Shown here piece by piece: positions 23,401-43,700 of a DNA stretch of 64,000 nt. A program made the position numbers and the translations under genes. Numbering within the stretch: the first letter of the stretch is position 1; each line of letters opens with the position of its first letter. The stretch is taken from the NCBI RefSeq assembly GCF_963576615.1, contig NC_088711.1:35328121-35392120 (forward strand). Reading direction: 5' to 3'. This DNA comes from Watersipora subatra. Its lineage: Eukaryota > Bryozoa > Gymnolaemata > Cheilostomatida > Watersiporidae. The notes beneath the pieces were generated by a model. It was given only the letters and a program-made list of their open reading frames with translations, was not told where the DNA came from and made no database searches.

Positions 23401-24181
23401 ATTTCCTTAAATGAAGCGGTCGATAACCAATCAAATATCAAAAGTACAAAAATAAATGTATAAGCTAGGTTATTTTAGACCTCACATAGTTTTCGTTAGA
23501 GTAAAGCTCTGCCCACAATCTGCTGATGACATAAATTAACACATTTAAATATGAAAAAACTACCTGAAATGCTTTATAAACAGTTTCAATTCATATTAGT
23601 GGCTTTCGTAATATGTAGCAAGTGAGAATATGAAAATTGCTGGCAGTGTAAAGCCATGTTATCATCATCACCTTGAAGCCAATCTCGGACGTAAGTAGCT
23701 TACGTTGGGAATGAACAAAATCGATTCGAGGTTGTTATAATCAACCAAAATTGTCAACGGTTATTTTAAGATGAGCACGGCGGTCTACAAGGTTAAAAAA
23801 TGAAGCTGATACATCCGTGATTGGCTAAAATAATTCATTATAATCATCTCAATTGCATGTTATTCATTTTCCAAGGCAAAGCTGTATCATCTACGATTGG
23901 GACTAATGAAAACAGCTTCTCACAAACACGGACTCGAGGCTAGTTCACATACAGCGTTGCAGTGTGAACCAAGCTTTACTGAAGTTCCCTAGTCAATGAA
24001 ATGGAGTGAGACACAATGTACTCTAACAATCCTAAAAAAAAAACAGTTAATCCGTTGTTGTCAATTAATTGGTATACAGGTTAACAATAGGTAAATGTCA
24101 CGTAATGAATATAATGAAAAACTTTTAGCTATAAATTGTCTTACCGATTGATATTGCATTTGGATCAAATTTTGGAGGCAT
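20446..24181 (-). CDS. RPL12: 60S ribosomal protein L12 (uL11), complete, three exons
   Basis: RPL12 forms the base of the ribosomal stalk with P0 and binds the GTPase-associated 28S rRNA region. Exons on the minus strand are 24181-24145 (37 nt, [12 protein letters not shown]), 21636-21382 (255 nt) and 20651-20446 (206 nt). They sum to 498 nt, 165 aa plus stop, exactly the usual animal length. Exon 2 carries [20 protein letters not shown], then [40 protein letters not shown] and EPPRDRKK. Exon 3 carries [20 protein letters not shown] and ends in [19 protein letters not shown]. Introns are 2508 and 730 nt with GT-AG ends. A pyrimidine tract (CCTTCCTTT, 24212-24204) about 25 nt upstream of the ATG looks like a 5' TOP motif, implying growth-dependent translation. 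No defect seen. Confidence 0.98.
22575..22630. mobile_element. Relic of a Tigger-type transposon end
   Basis: The run gagctaagtcttagaatgca, tcaagctcatatgtcgaagt, atgactgta is a diverged version of the right terminus of the Tigger element at 40838-42078 (gagctcagtctaggaacgca, ttaagctcgtaagttgaagt, atgactgta). No left end was found nearby. It lies in RPL12 intron 1. Confidence 0.6.
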
Positions 24182-24212
24182 TTTATCTGTCGGTTACGAC
24201 TTTAAAGGAAGG

Positions 24213-27200
24213 CAAAGGTGTTGGATGAGCGCGATTTCTTCGCCCTACCAAAATAGTTGCACCAGCGCCTGCAATAAAGTAAGCGGAAAAGAAAGGTTAC
24301 GTTATGTTGTCCCCTAATTCACTGCGAAAGCTGCAAAAAATTTTATGTTGCATTTAATAATTATTTATTTTTAAATTATTATAAAAAAATTTAAGTAAAC
24401 AAATTAAATGCTGCAAACGCTTGACCAAATAATTGTACGCGTACAAATATTCGATATACAATGTACACGCATGTACACACGTATATTCCAAGAGTGTTTC
24501 CTGGACAACTACTTAGTTTTTGCGTCGCGCTGCAAGCAAATTTGTTCATTATTTAGAGACAACTCGTCCTTAAAATATTTGGTAGCGTTCAAGAGCAAAC
24601 AATTACATATATCATTCAATATTTCCATCAAGAATTGAGAAGTCACGATAAATAGTCAAATGTTCTAACACTGATGAAATGAAAATAAAATATTTTTTAA
24701 CACAATTAAAAAACATTTCAGTAAAATTAAAAATTGAAAAACTTTTTTAAAAATGTTACTTCTAAAATGGGAGTCGTCTTTTCTTGCGTACATTGGCAAG
24801 TTAGTTTATATAAAGTAAGGCTAGTTGTGTGTGAATCAGTTCGGATGAAACCCGGCTTTCATTAGTAGAACACAAACCCAAAAGCTGTACGCGTCGACGA
24901 GTTGGAGAATTTATCATTCAGAATGTAAAGTGCGAATGGTAAGATAATTGATTTAATTGTTTCCGAGTATCGCAAGCAGATTATAATTGCATAACAAAGG
25001 AAAATCTCGCCGTTTTTGTTGATTCGCCTCATAGTGTGCATGTCTTGTTTGTTTTGACTGCTTATAAATGTAGAAGCGCAAATCGATAAAGCTAAGATAA
25101 TGATATTTAGTTTACAAACTGTTTCTCTTGTTTTTAATAAGCTTACAACTTCATGGAGTTGCATGAACAAATATTTCCTCGCTGTTAGTCTCGCTGCATC
25201 GTACGAGACTAAAAATAACATGTTTGTTCCTTATGAAAACGGATGATTTATGTCATTCTTTTGAACGATTGGCTACTAAATAGGTTTGTGACACCATAAA
25301 ATGCGATTTAGTCGTTGTTGTAATAACCATAAATTGCATGTCATGTTGTCATTCACCTATGCTAATTAAAAAAAGCAAACAAACAAGTGCGTTAATACAA
25401 ACAAAATACACTACTCATTTATTTACTGAAATTTTCATTGGTTACCTCATTTTGCAGTTTTAATGTGTTTCTATTTATTCTGCTGCATATTTTTTTCTTT
25501 AAGCAATGTAAATAAATTTTTTAAAAACATATATAACTATCGGTTTATATATAACTATTCAGCAATGAAATGTTCATGCTTGTTAACAGAGGGCTTTAAT
25601 ATGTAGGCTACTTTGTATTATGTAATTTGTAGTATGTAATTTGAAAAACCTATATTATTCACTAATTGATTTGTGTTTTATGAAAATATTTCAAAAATAG
25701 ATAGATCTCTGTTATTGCTTTATAAATTACACTGCTAATTTTAATTTATACTTGTGATTCAGAAACTATTGATATATATGGGTAATAATCTCTATATATA
25801 TATGATAACAGATGATGAATATCGACACTTTCTAAATAAAGCTACTCTTTATTCAACACTTTTACTTTAAAAGCCACAAAAATAGGCCATAAATATTCAA
25901 AATCATAAGTGACCATTGATGCTGTGAAAATATATCACATGCGTTCGCTATGGCTGACCAGACAATGGTATTTTTCAAAAAGGTTTTTGCAAGCCATCTT
26001 ATTGGCTAATATTCATCACCAGGTTATCACAAACAAAATAAACTATTTTATCGGAAATTCTTGGAAGTTCAATCACTTGTACAGCTGCGTGAGGAGAAAT
26101 CCCATGAGTTTTCTTATCTTCAAACATTACGATGATTAATTGGTTTCTCAATGATTTATTGATGTCATTTGAGTTGGAATTACATTCTTTACCTTGCTTT
26201 CTGTCTGAAAGAAGAGGTTGTTACCAGTTGACCTAATTAGTGACAATTATCCAACATCTAGGCTCCCCCCCCCCCTATCAGTGTTCAAGTATCAGCTATT
26301 TTCATTGGCTTACAGTCTATAAATCACTATTTGGTATCTAATTTACCTGTCATCTCTCACGTCTTTCCTCAGGCCAATATCCTCTAGCTATAATTAATAA
26401 AGATGTTTGGAAAACGTATAGGTTAGGAACAGTATTGGAGCTTTTGTTGGAAATTTGTGGTATATGTTGAAGGAACCAAATGTGGAGATTGTTAGTTGAG
26501 AGAACTCTGACAGATATTGACTGATATGCAGCTTTGTGTTTTATAGGGTCATTTTTGTTCTTGTCAAGTTGCATATGTTCACCAGCTATGACGCTGGTGA
26601 ACTCTTTGCTTACAGCATTCACAACATCTGTGGTTTTGTAGTGCTGTTGCATGGCAACTAGCTATTACTGTATGCCAGAGTAATTAGTTTGTTGCATAAA
26701 ATGAGTTTGCATTGTGAAACTTTTGTAAAAATAATTTCATCGTAGTCAGCGAGCAATTCTCCTCTTTACACGAGAAACTTGTATTGTCTAAGCTCATTGG
26801 TTTATTGTTGACCAATAGAATATAGGCAGCCAATAGGAGTAAGGAGTTGATGGCAGATGCTCGCCGCTTATCCATTTCATCGTAAAAGTTTGAGACAATT
26901 GTATTGCTATTGGGAATCCTTCTACGACAATGTTACTGAGAAATGATTCATTGCTGAAAACTCATTACTATTACAATTACTCATTACTTCTATTGGTCAT
27001 ATTAGACTGTAAAATTGTTCACAGAATCGCTTAGTTCCTGTAAGTGAATTTTGTTTTTGTTCTAAAAACTGCCCGAGTTGTTGAGGTCATCGCAGTTATT
27101 TCTCAGGAAACATTTTGGGATGGAGTATGTAGCAACAAAAATGTTGACTATGATTGCTAGTACTTGTTTTCTAGTGACACCAGACTCGAGTGCAACATCT

Positions 27201-27530
27201 TGAGAAATTCAGGAATGATTCACAACCGGTCTCCTGGCTGTCGTAGGTGGACGGGTCTAGTGGTTAGTAACTAGCTCTGACGACATTGTGTGCTGCACAG
27301 AATGCACCAGTGAGTGGTGAATAATTGCGTGTCTTTGTTGTTCACCATTCCATATGACGTGCATCCGACAGATCGCTTACCAATTTCTAGCCTGTCCCAT
27401 GAGTTGCGCTAAGCAAGACATATCGGCTTAACATAGGCCGGCGCTGGTTGCCATGGCGATTACAACCAATAAATAGCTCTCAACCCTGAAGATCTTATCA
27501 TTCATTACGCGTCTTCAGTTGAGTGTAATA
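24213..27530. other. Intergenic region between RPL12 and UAP1
   Basis: The two genes are divergent, so both promoters lie here. Open frames up to 119 codons occur (for example 25221-24862 minus) but show neither splice-supported structure nor recognisable domains. A run of ten C residues sits near 26267-26276. A CCAAT box followed by an AAATA word lies at about 27466-27475, upstream of the UAP1 5' exon. Confidence 0.4.
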
Positions 27531-27614
27531 CACAGTGCAAACATAGATAATAGGGACAGAGAGCAGCCACTGGTTAGCTAACATACGAAGAACAGTATTA
27601 AAATCTGCAGTCAG

Positions 27615-27616
27615 GT
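27615..27616 (+). other. UAP1: UAP1 non-coding exon 1 donor site
   Basis: The sequence tcag|gtaggc at 27614/27615 is a good donor, and tttctttctag ending at 27952 is a good acceptor just upstream of the UAP1 start codon. I infer a 5' UTR exon ending at 27614, with intron 1 at 27615-27952. The transcription start is unknown. Confidence 0.45.
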
Positions 27617-27983
27617 AGGCAAAGTGCAATTGCCATTTTTGTAGACTAGAACTTGCTAGTAGGTCATAGTTGCTGGCTTCTAATATACTATCAGCTGAGT
27701 GGCTCTGAATATCTTAAAAAGGGACAACTGAGTTAGATAAAGCTTTAGGTTCTAGAGCGGCGCTTTTTCTATTCCCTTTGTTCGTTCTATGAATATATGT
27801 GCGTTATATTTCAAATGTGCATGTTACACTCATTGTCATTGGCCTATCAAAATATCTGCTGGTAGCGATGGTTGATCATCCGTTTTGTTGTGCTGGTAGC
27901 TAGCTCCGCCGATGTTTTACTTACCAAACGTATCTCTAATCGTTCTTTCTAGGTATTTGAGAGGTGCTGTAACCATAGCAACA

Positions 27984-35978
<7,995 letters not shown>

Positions 35979-36269
35979 AGGCTTCTGTTGAGTTCAGGAT
36001 TTCATCCCACATCTTATATAGCCAACTAGCTATTTATTGTATGGCTTGCAAAAATTCTCGCTATTTCATTTTTATCTTCAGATGGATTTAGTCGTTCAGC
36101 TCTCAAATAGTGAATGTGTTTAGGGGAGTTTTTAAGTTGATGCTCTTTGTCAGCATCAACCAAATGATCTCTTGCATTCTTTTTTAATGCTTTTGATTTG
36201 TCGGTGATAGTATTTCGTTCTCTTATGTCTTCATTTTATGCAAATCTTTAATATCTGCTCAATCCATGG

Positions 36270-36476
36270 CATAGAGTTACTCAGTACTGTGTCACATAGA
36301 GTTACTCAGTACCGTGTCACAGAGTTACTCAGTACTGTGTTACATAGAGTCACTCAGTACTGTGTCACGTAGAGTTACTCAGTACTGTGTCACGTAGAGT
36401 TACTCAGTTCTGTGTTACATAGAGTTACTCAGTTCTGTGTCACATAGAGTTACTCAGTTCTGTGTCACATAGAGGT
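36270..36476. repeat. Minisatellite in UAP1 3' UTR, 25-bp unit
   Basis: About eight copies of agagttactcagtactgtgtcacat lie between the UAP1 stop and its polyadenylation signals, so they should be transcribed as part of the 3' UTR. Confidence 0.85.
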
Positions 36477-36786
36477 AATGTGAGAGTGTTTTCCTTACAT
36501 CCTCCTTTAGTTATTTATTCTAATTTATCCAAGTTTATCTTCCTCTATTTATTTTCAGAATAAGCTCTAGTTTCTACATGTATATGGTTATGCGGTGCAT
36601 TCCGTTTATTTTTATAACATCTCTAATGGTTTGCTCTCTCTATCATCATCGTAACTGGAAATTTATGTTCACGATTTCAGTGTTGTGAACAGAGATAGTC
36701 ATACCTGATAGTCATTTTACGAACATGTTTTAATGTTTAAGAAATTGGAGGGTTGTTGGATTAGCTGTATTTTATATTTGTGATAA

Positions 36787-36808
36787 AATAAAAACGAATG
36801 CAAATAAA
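36787..36808 (+). terminator. UAP1: UAP1 polyadenylation signals (two AATAAA)
   Basis: AATAAA occurs at 36787-36792 and 36803-36808, about 810 nt after the UAP1 stop codon. These are the first tightly paired signals downstream of UAP1. Which one is used cannot be told from sequence. Confidence 0.5.
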
Positions 36809-37261
36809 CCAATTCGTTTTACATCAGATCTAGAAATACCATATTTGTTTTCTTAATTAAAGTATATTTATGAAAAACTGTCTAAAGCACACAAAAAAGC
36901 TTCCTTTGCATTCATCGATAGACAGCTGGCAAATAGGTGGAATAATGAATATATTGAATTGGGAAGTGGTCATGCAGAAAGCCGCATTTGTTCATTATAC
37001 AAACAGCTGGATTACATAGACCTTACCTCCATCTGGTAAAACACCGTCACTCACCTTAGAGCAGTGTCTAAGGTAATAAAGTATCCAAATTTCTGAGTGT
37101 GATGTAATTATGTATTATATAGTTTCTAAGAGATGGAGAAGTAGCTATGATACTCTCATGTACCTACCTATTCGTGAATGTTCTCAGAAAAGATTAAAAT
37201 TGCTTGTTGTATTCAGCACCTACATATGTATCTGTTTGACTACTCAAACACCCACTCGTTT

Positions 37262-37323
37262 CCTATTCAAATTGAAGATGTTTCCTGTTCAAATTGAAGA
37301 TGTTTCCTGTTCAAATTGAAGAC
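37262..37323. repeat. Short tandem repeat, 22-bp unit, three copies
   Basis: The unit tgttcaaattgaagatgttt plus cc repeats nearly three times between the convergent UAP1 and ChAT 3' ends. Confidence 0.8.
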
Positions 37324-37684
37324 AGAATCTCTTTGGGGAAGTTTAGGTTCAGCTGATGAGCTCTAGGCCAGATCCGTTCAACATCTGGGTCGCTTCTTTC
37401 TGTCTCACCAACCTTCTCGGGCTGGATTTACTGCTATTTCTAGTCATATTTTCTGGTGTCTCTTTCATGTTTATGGTTAACTCTGCTAAAGATGTTATAC
37501 CTACAAGGTAATGTAAGTGTAGTGAAATATCTGGTAACAACTCAGTTCTCACACTCAATACTTGTTGACTAGAGAAATAGAAATAGTTGAACAGAAAAAG
37601 CCAGAGATGCAATTGGTTCTCAGACACTATAGCTAATACCTGCACAGACAATATCAGTCAACTTTGAGCTTTGTTCAATTCATA

Positions 37685-37690
37685 TTTATT
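37685..37690 (-). terminator. ChAT polyadenylation signal AATAAA
   Basis: On the minus strand AATAAA lies about 110 nt past the ChAT stop codon (37801-37799). It is the first such signal downstream of the gene. Confidence 0.6.
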
Positions 37691-37798
37691 ATTTCTAAAA
37701 GATGAATGCAAATTTGTCATGATTAGCTGCTAGAAATAAAGCTAAGACTAAAATGTGGGAGGCCTTAGAGAAACTAGAAAATGTTGATGCATAGCACT

Positions 37799-40700
37799 TT
37801 AGTAAGAGCAACGCGGATGAAAGATGATGCGTTTGGTAAGGTTACCATTGCTACTGATGTTCAGGATTCCATTCTCCACCTGTTCCTTGATTGGCTCCAG
37901 ATTACGTTTGCTGCTCACCTCCATACAGAGCTGCTGTATTTCACACATGACATTCTCAAGTGTCATAGCAAATACATCTGACCTGAAATTAGCAACCACT
38001 TGCTTGAAATCCTACAGGAGAACTCATATAAAGAATAAAAGTTTGCATTTAGATAAATGGAAAAAGTGTGTATTCAGATAAATGAATAAAGGTTGTACTC
38101 AAATGTAAAAACTTTGTACACATACAGTATTTAGATAAATGAAAAAATTTTATATTCAGATAAATTTAAAACGCTGGTATTCAGATAGGCTTGTATTATA
38201 AAATCTATACTGCATTTGTTACAAATATTACAGCTTACCAAAATAAAATTTCATTTTTTATATAAATGTGATAAGATATTAATCATACTGTATATTAAAT
38301 TGCCGTAAAAAGAGTTTCTGGCTAAAAGGGATTTTATCATGTTAGTTCATAGTTTATTAAAACTAGCAAACCTTTGTTGTAGACAGGCTGCTACTGAAGC
38401 AGAGTGAGTAGGGAGATTTGAGAATAATATAGTGTTGTATGAAATAAATGAGTTGTTTCAACAAACAAATTAAAAGATTTTTTATCAGAAGGGTTGTTCA
38501 TCCTACAAACCAGCCAGAAAACATGGTAGGATGGAGACAAATGTTGAAATCTCATTTTGACAAACCATAAATGTTCTTTTTTATATTCAGCTGTGAATGT
38601 ATTACTAAGTAATTTCTACATTTGTATAAAGTATTTTTAATTAAATTTGTATGATAAAAATGGATCCTTTTTCCCTCTTGTCGTTAAACGAGATTATTAT
38701 GGCAGTAAATAAAAAACAAACAGGAAATACATTTGTTCAATTATCTGAGGCAAACTTTACTCATTGAGAGAGAGAAGACTACCGGTATATTACCGTGTAT
38801 TTGGACAGGCTTTGAAGGAAGATATGCAGAATATAATACTATTAGCATGAGGATTGTATGATGCTCCATAGCCATCAGGTACGACTGGACCATAACCCAT
38901 AAATGAGTCAAGAGTCGTCACCACCTGGAAGCGAATAATACAAAATCCATAGTAATTTAGAACAGATAATCAAATGATAGTTCTCAATGAAGTGAAAAAT
39001 CTGACAGTTTTAAAAAATAATAATAGAAATTATTGTTTATTTTTAATGAGCAGCTATATTTATTGTTTTTATTACTGTTTCTATTTTGTTTTTATTCATT
39101 ATATTTTATTATTTATTTTATAGTCATTCAGGATTGGACAGGCAAAGCATATTAGAGTACATATTTTAAAACTAGCTCTACTAGTTCTGTGTAAAAAATT
39201 AAAATATCTGTAATAAATTTATATGCTGCCTCTTTGTAAAGAATTATGTAAAAATTTAATAAGAAAATCAATAATATTTGTAGCTCATTTTAAATACAGT
39301 TACTAGGTTATACTACTATAATACGAGTCATGTTCGTCCTTCGGTTAGAGGTAACGATAGAAGGTTGGAAAAAACGCTTGCATCATGTGAGATCTGAACC
39401 TACAACTTCCAGCATAGTAGCCCAACACTAACAACTCCGCCAATCAACCACCTCTTTGCATTTCAGAATAATTGTACGTATACTTATTACACCTGATGAT
39501 GTCTCACAGCACATGCTGCCAGAGCACTAGTATACATTTCAACTCTTTCAGGCTCATAAACTTTCAATATTCAGCAGTTCTCTCTTTCTATAATAGCTAT
39601 TTAATTGACCTTGACTTGTTGAACAGCTGGTTTGTTATATGAAGTGTTAAATATCAGAATATAAAAACAAACTTCATCTACCGATTTATTTTGAAAATGA
39701 AACTTTAGGCAGCAAATGAAAGAACAACTGCTTTATGCTCATTTATTAAAACTAAGGTATTAAAACTGCTGACATCATCAACCAAGTGAAGCTAACTACT
39801 AAAGTTTGAACTTGCCAAGAAACCCAAATACAACTAACTAAATAGTTTCTATATAACTAACCTGACTGGTAGACAGAGTAAACGTATTGCAGAGAGACCA
39901 GGTTATGTCTTTGAACAGCTCGGGTGCATCTGAGTTGTTCTGTTCTGCGATGCATTTCAAAGCCAGCATGTGACAGTCCATACCGTGTCCCAAAATTGTC
40001 TGCAAAGTTGCCATATTTTATTAAATGTATTGACAGGGTAAATGCTAAGAAAGGAAAACTCCAAACATCACCCAACTCTCAGATATGATATTGGTATTGA
40101 TATATTGACATTCATATTTGCTACAACAGCTTGGGTATATGGAAAGAGCGTCTACACGTACCTCAACCATATATTCATTCTGTGCTTTTATTGCTTCCCT
40201 CAACAAGGCCATCTTTTGTTCAGGATTGCAAACTACCTCTCCTTGCATAGCTTTGCACCAATCCAGCGCTTCGCATGATGCCGATCTGATATTGTCAACC
40301 CTTCCTAGACGATATCGCCTTGTTGAAGCACTTTCATAGGTTGATACAAGGTTGCCATGAATTCTGTAAAAATATAGTTTTAAACAAAATGAGTAAATTT
40401 CTTTAAAACATTCTTATAGATTATTTTACTTTTGGAAATCAAACAGTATTTACTATAATAACAATTAAGTTCGCCCGTCTGTCCGACACCATGGTTGAAG
40501 GCTGAAAAAAAGATTGCCCTGCACAAGAATTAAACCCAGGTATTCAGCTTCCTAGTCACACATGCTATCATCTGAGCCACTCCACCATATTGCCACATTG
40601 CGGAATAATTGTGCACACACTTACTACACACGAGGATCTTTTACGGCGCATGGTCTACTAGTCTTCACTATATTAAGAACTGTATTTGTCTGTCTGTCCG

Positions 40701-43700
40701 AAAATACATTTTGGAAATTGATAAAAAAATTGCTTTGTGCAGGATTGAACCCTCAACTTTCTGCATAGCTCAGCACTCTACCACCCGCACCAACCAATGG
40801 CCTTCCAGGTTTTAATATTATTGTGCATGTACATGTACAGTAATACTTCAACTTACGAGTGCTCCAACGTACGAGAAACTTGAGATACGAGCCAGCTTTT
40901 AACCACGTTTTAGCACTAACATACGAGCCATGTTTGAGATACGAGCACGTGAGTCAGTTGCCAAGTATGCCGAAGGTGTTTTATGATAACAACATCACTC
41001 TGTATTTTTCAACTGCTCAGGTTATACTTTTGTACAGTGTTTTTGTGCGCGATTTTCAGTGCAGAATTATGTGAATTAAAAGTACTCTGCGTTGACCAAA
41101 AGTTTGCCAGTAAAATGAAAGATAATGCAAAGAAAAAGCAAATGGTAACAGTTGATATTAAACAGAGAATTATTGAAAAATATTCGAAATGTGTATGTGT
41201 GATTGAGCTAGCTCAGCAATACGACAGAAATACATCCATAATTATCAAACAGAAGGATTATATTCAGGGCATTTAGTTCGCAAAACGACTAATCATAGTT
41301 TCTAAACGGCGCAGCGATCTTCACGACCGCTGATGGAGAGACTGCTCAGGCATTGGATAAAAGATAAACAATTGGCCGGCGACAGCGTAACTGAAACGAT
41401 GCTACGTGAAAAGGCCGGTGCTATCTAGCAAAACTATAAAAAATAGACATTCGGACAAGTTGGCTAGTGGTCGTACATTAATCCTTTGTGACAACACCTG
41501 TGTTTGTCCTAATCGCAACATGTTGACAGGGCGACAAAGGCGAACGTATTTAGATAGATTTATCTTAAAACGGCCGGCTAGTCGCGAAAGCGAAACAAAA
41601 GAAAAAATTAGCTAACCTGCGAGAAACTTGAAACTACGAATGCCGAAGAAATTTTAATTACGTTAAGTTAAAAATGAAAGTTTGCTTCCGAGTTTGTTTT
41701 TTAAGACATTGATAAAATAGAAATTTATCAAAGTCAACTGTTGTAATAAAGGATAACTAATATCTCCCTCCCTGGCAAATGCTAGCGTTAGCTGCTATTG
41801 TATGTATTTAATTTTACATTTTAATTAATCACATTTTCTTGTATTATTTTTTAATTGTTGCTTTTTAAAAGCATGTGGTAAATTAGGACAATAACCACCA
41901 TGTTCTTTTTGTTACAATGTCTTGTTTTGAGTGTTTTATTTGCATTTTTTAGAGTATGGAAACCAATCAGTATACATTTAATTGTTCTATATATAAATAA
42001 ATTGCACCAACATGCGAGTAAATTAACATACGAGCTCAGTCTAGGAACGCATTAAGCTCGTAAGTTGAAGTATGACTGTAGTTATTTTCTGCACTTTATC
42101 AGCACAATAAAATATGTTCTCTCCTGGCTCTCGAGACTACCAGGGTGCTAGTGGCAATAATAAATGCTATAGTAATTTTGTGACTTTTTCTGCAACGCTG
42201 ACTACATTTCAGGAATACGCAAGCATAATAGATTTTCTCTCTTTACTTTTTAATGTTTTATTATCAAAGCCCATTTATACAAAATTTGCAAAAAATTAAT
42301 TGTGATTATTGTTAAAATTTATTAACAATCACCAACTATGCAAAGAATGTGAATAGAAGCGCAAGGAACTTGAGGAAACTGGTAAACAATCAAGCGGCAA
42401 TCAGTAACTACTAGCGAGCGAGTGAAGGAAGTTGTAATGCAGAACTTGCCTGTAGTGGGTCAGTTGAAGGGCCAATTGTATTAAACAGTCAGGACTCATA
42501 TTCTGTGACTTTGGAAACTCCTTTCCGTAACCGTTGAATCGTAGCAGGTAGAAATCAAGATTAGATATTGCCCTATAATCATCACACAAAAATAGTTTAA
42601 TTGTATTCAATTCAATCACCCCCCCCCCCGTGATTTGCTTTGTCTTTTACAAAGAGGCAGTCATTGTAGTGTTAGAGATGCATCATGGGTATTATTTTTC
42701 ATAACAATGCTCTCAATTGAAAAGATAATCAGTAGATCTACAGAAGGTTTTTTGGAATTATTCACAAATCTAATTGGCTGATTCATGGTTTTATTTTAAA
42801 GGCTTTTACTATACCACATATGGACCTCCTTTTAGCCTACACTGTATAATATTTTCCACGTTTTTCAATAAGAGGGTATTTACTAAGTATCAATCAAGAC
42901 CAAATAAATGGCTATTTGAAAACACTGTGGGTAAAATAAAGAACCTTTTCCTTCATTTTAAATGTTGTCAGCAACTCACTCATTCATCTTCTCTCCAGCA
43001 GTGACTATACTGGACAGTGATTGAGGACACAACTTCCACTCTAGTTTGCTTGGATATGGAAGCTCAACTATCGAGTTCATTCTTACCAGTTTCCTTTTCC
43101 TTAGCTCTTCCCTGTCAACAACAACTTTCTATTACCATTCTGAAATGTGTTGTGTAAAGCTTAAAAGCAGTTGTGCCCTCAATATAAAACCAACTGCATT
43201 GAATAGACAACTCTCATTTACATCAAGTCATTGGTGTAATAATCACTCAATTAAATACATGTAAGTAAATGAAATATAAAGGGAGATATAGAGTCAACTT
43301 GTCAAAATTTCACCAAAAAACTTACATGTATCTTAGCACGTGTTCTATCAATTGCACAACTGCAATTCCTTCTGAAGGGGAATGCTCATAGTTGAGACCA
43401 CAGGCTCCATCTTCTCCAATAATAAACTAAAATAAATCATTTTTATAGAATTATCTTTTCATAAGATGGAATATATTATGTGCATGTTTCTTGTCTGCAG
43501 AAGAATGGAACAAAGTGAGCTGTGATCAAGAGAGGTAAAGGTAAGGCACTTTACAAATGAACCACCAGTATAGCTTCTTTTACTGAATTTAGACATATTT
43601 TCATGTTTTTGCTGTGAGCTTGTGTGTAGTTATTTTGCAGACTCAGTCAACTTTTTGTAAAACTAGATAAACACCCAGCGTTGCACAGGCAATAAAAACA

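Noticed and set aside
24862-25221. Minus-strand 119-codon frame upstream of RPL12
   Set aside because: No recognisable domain, no splice structure, and length within expectation for this composition.
37983-38016. Acceptor tctcctgtag at about 38017 as the start of the last ChAT exon
   Set aside because: It would put the exon in the wrong frame with a stop after about 16 codons; the acceptor aatttcag at 37983 restores the conserved helix with [11 protein letters not shown].
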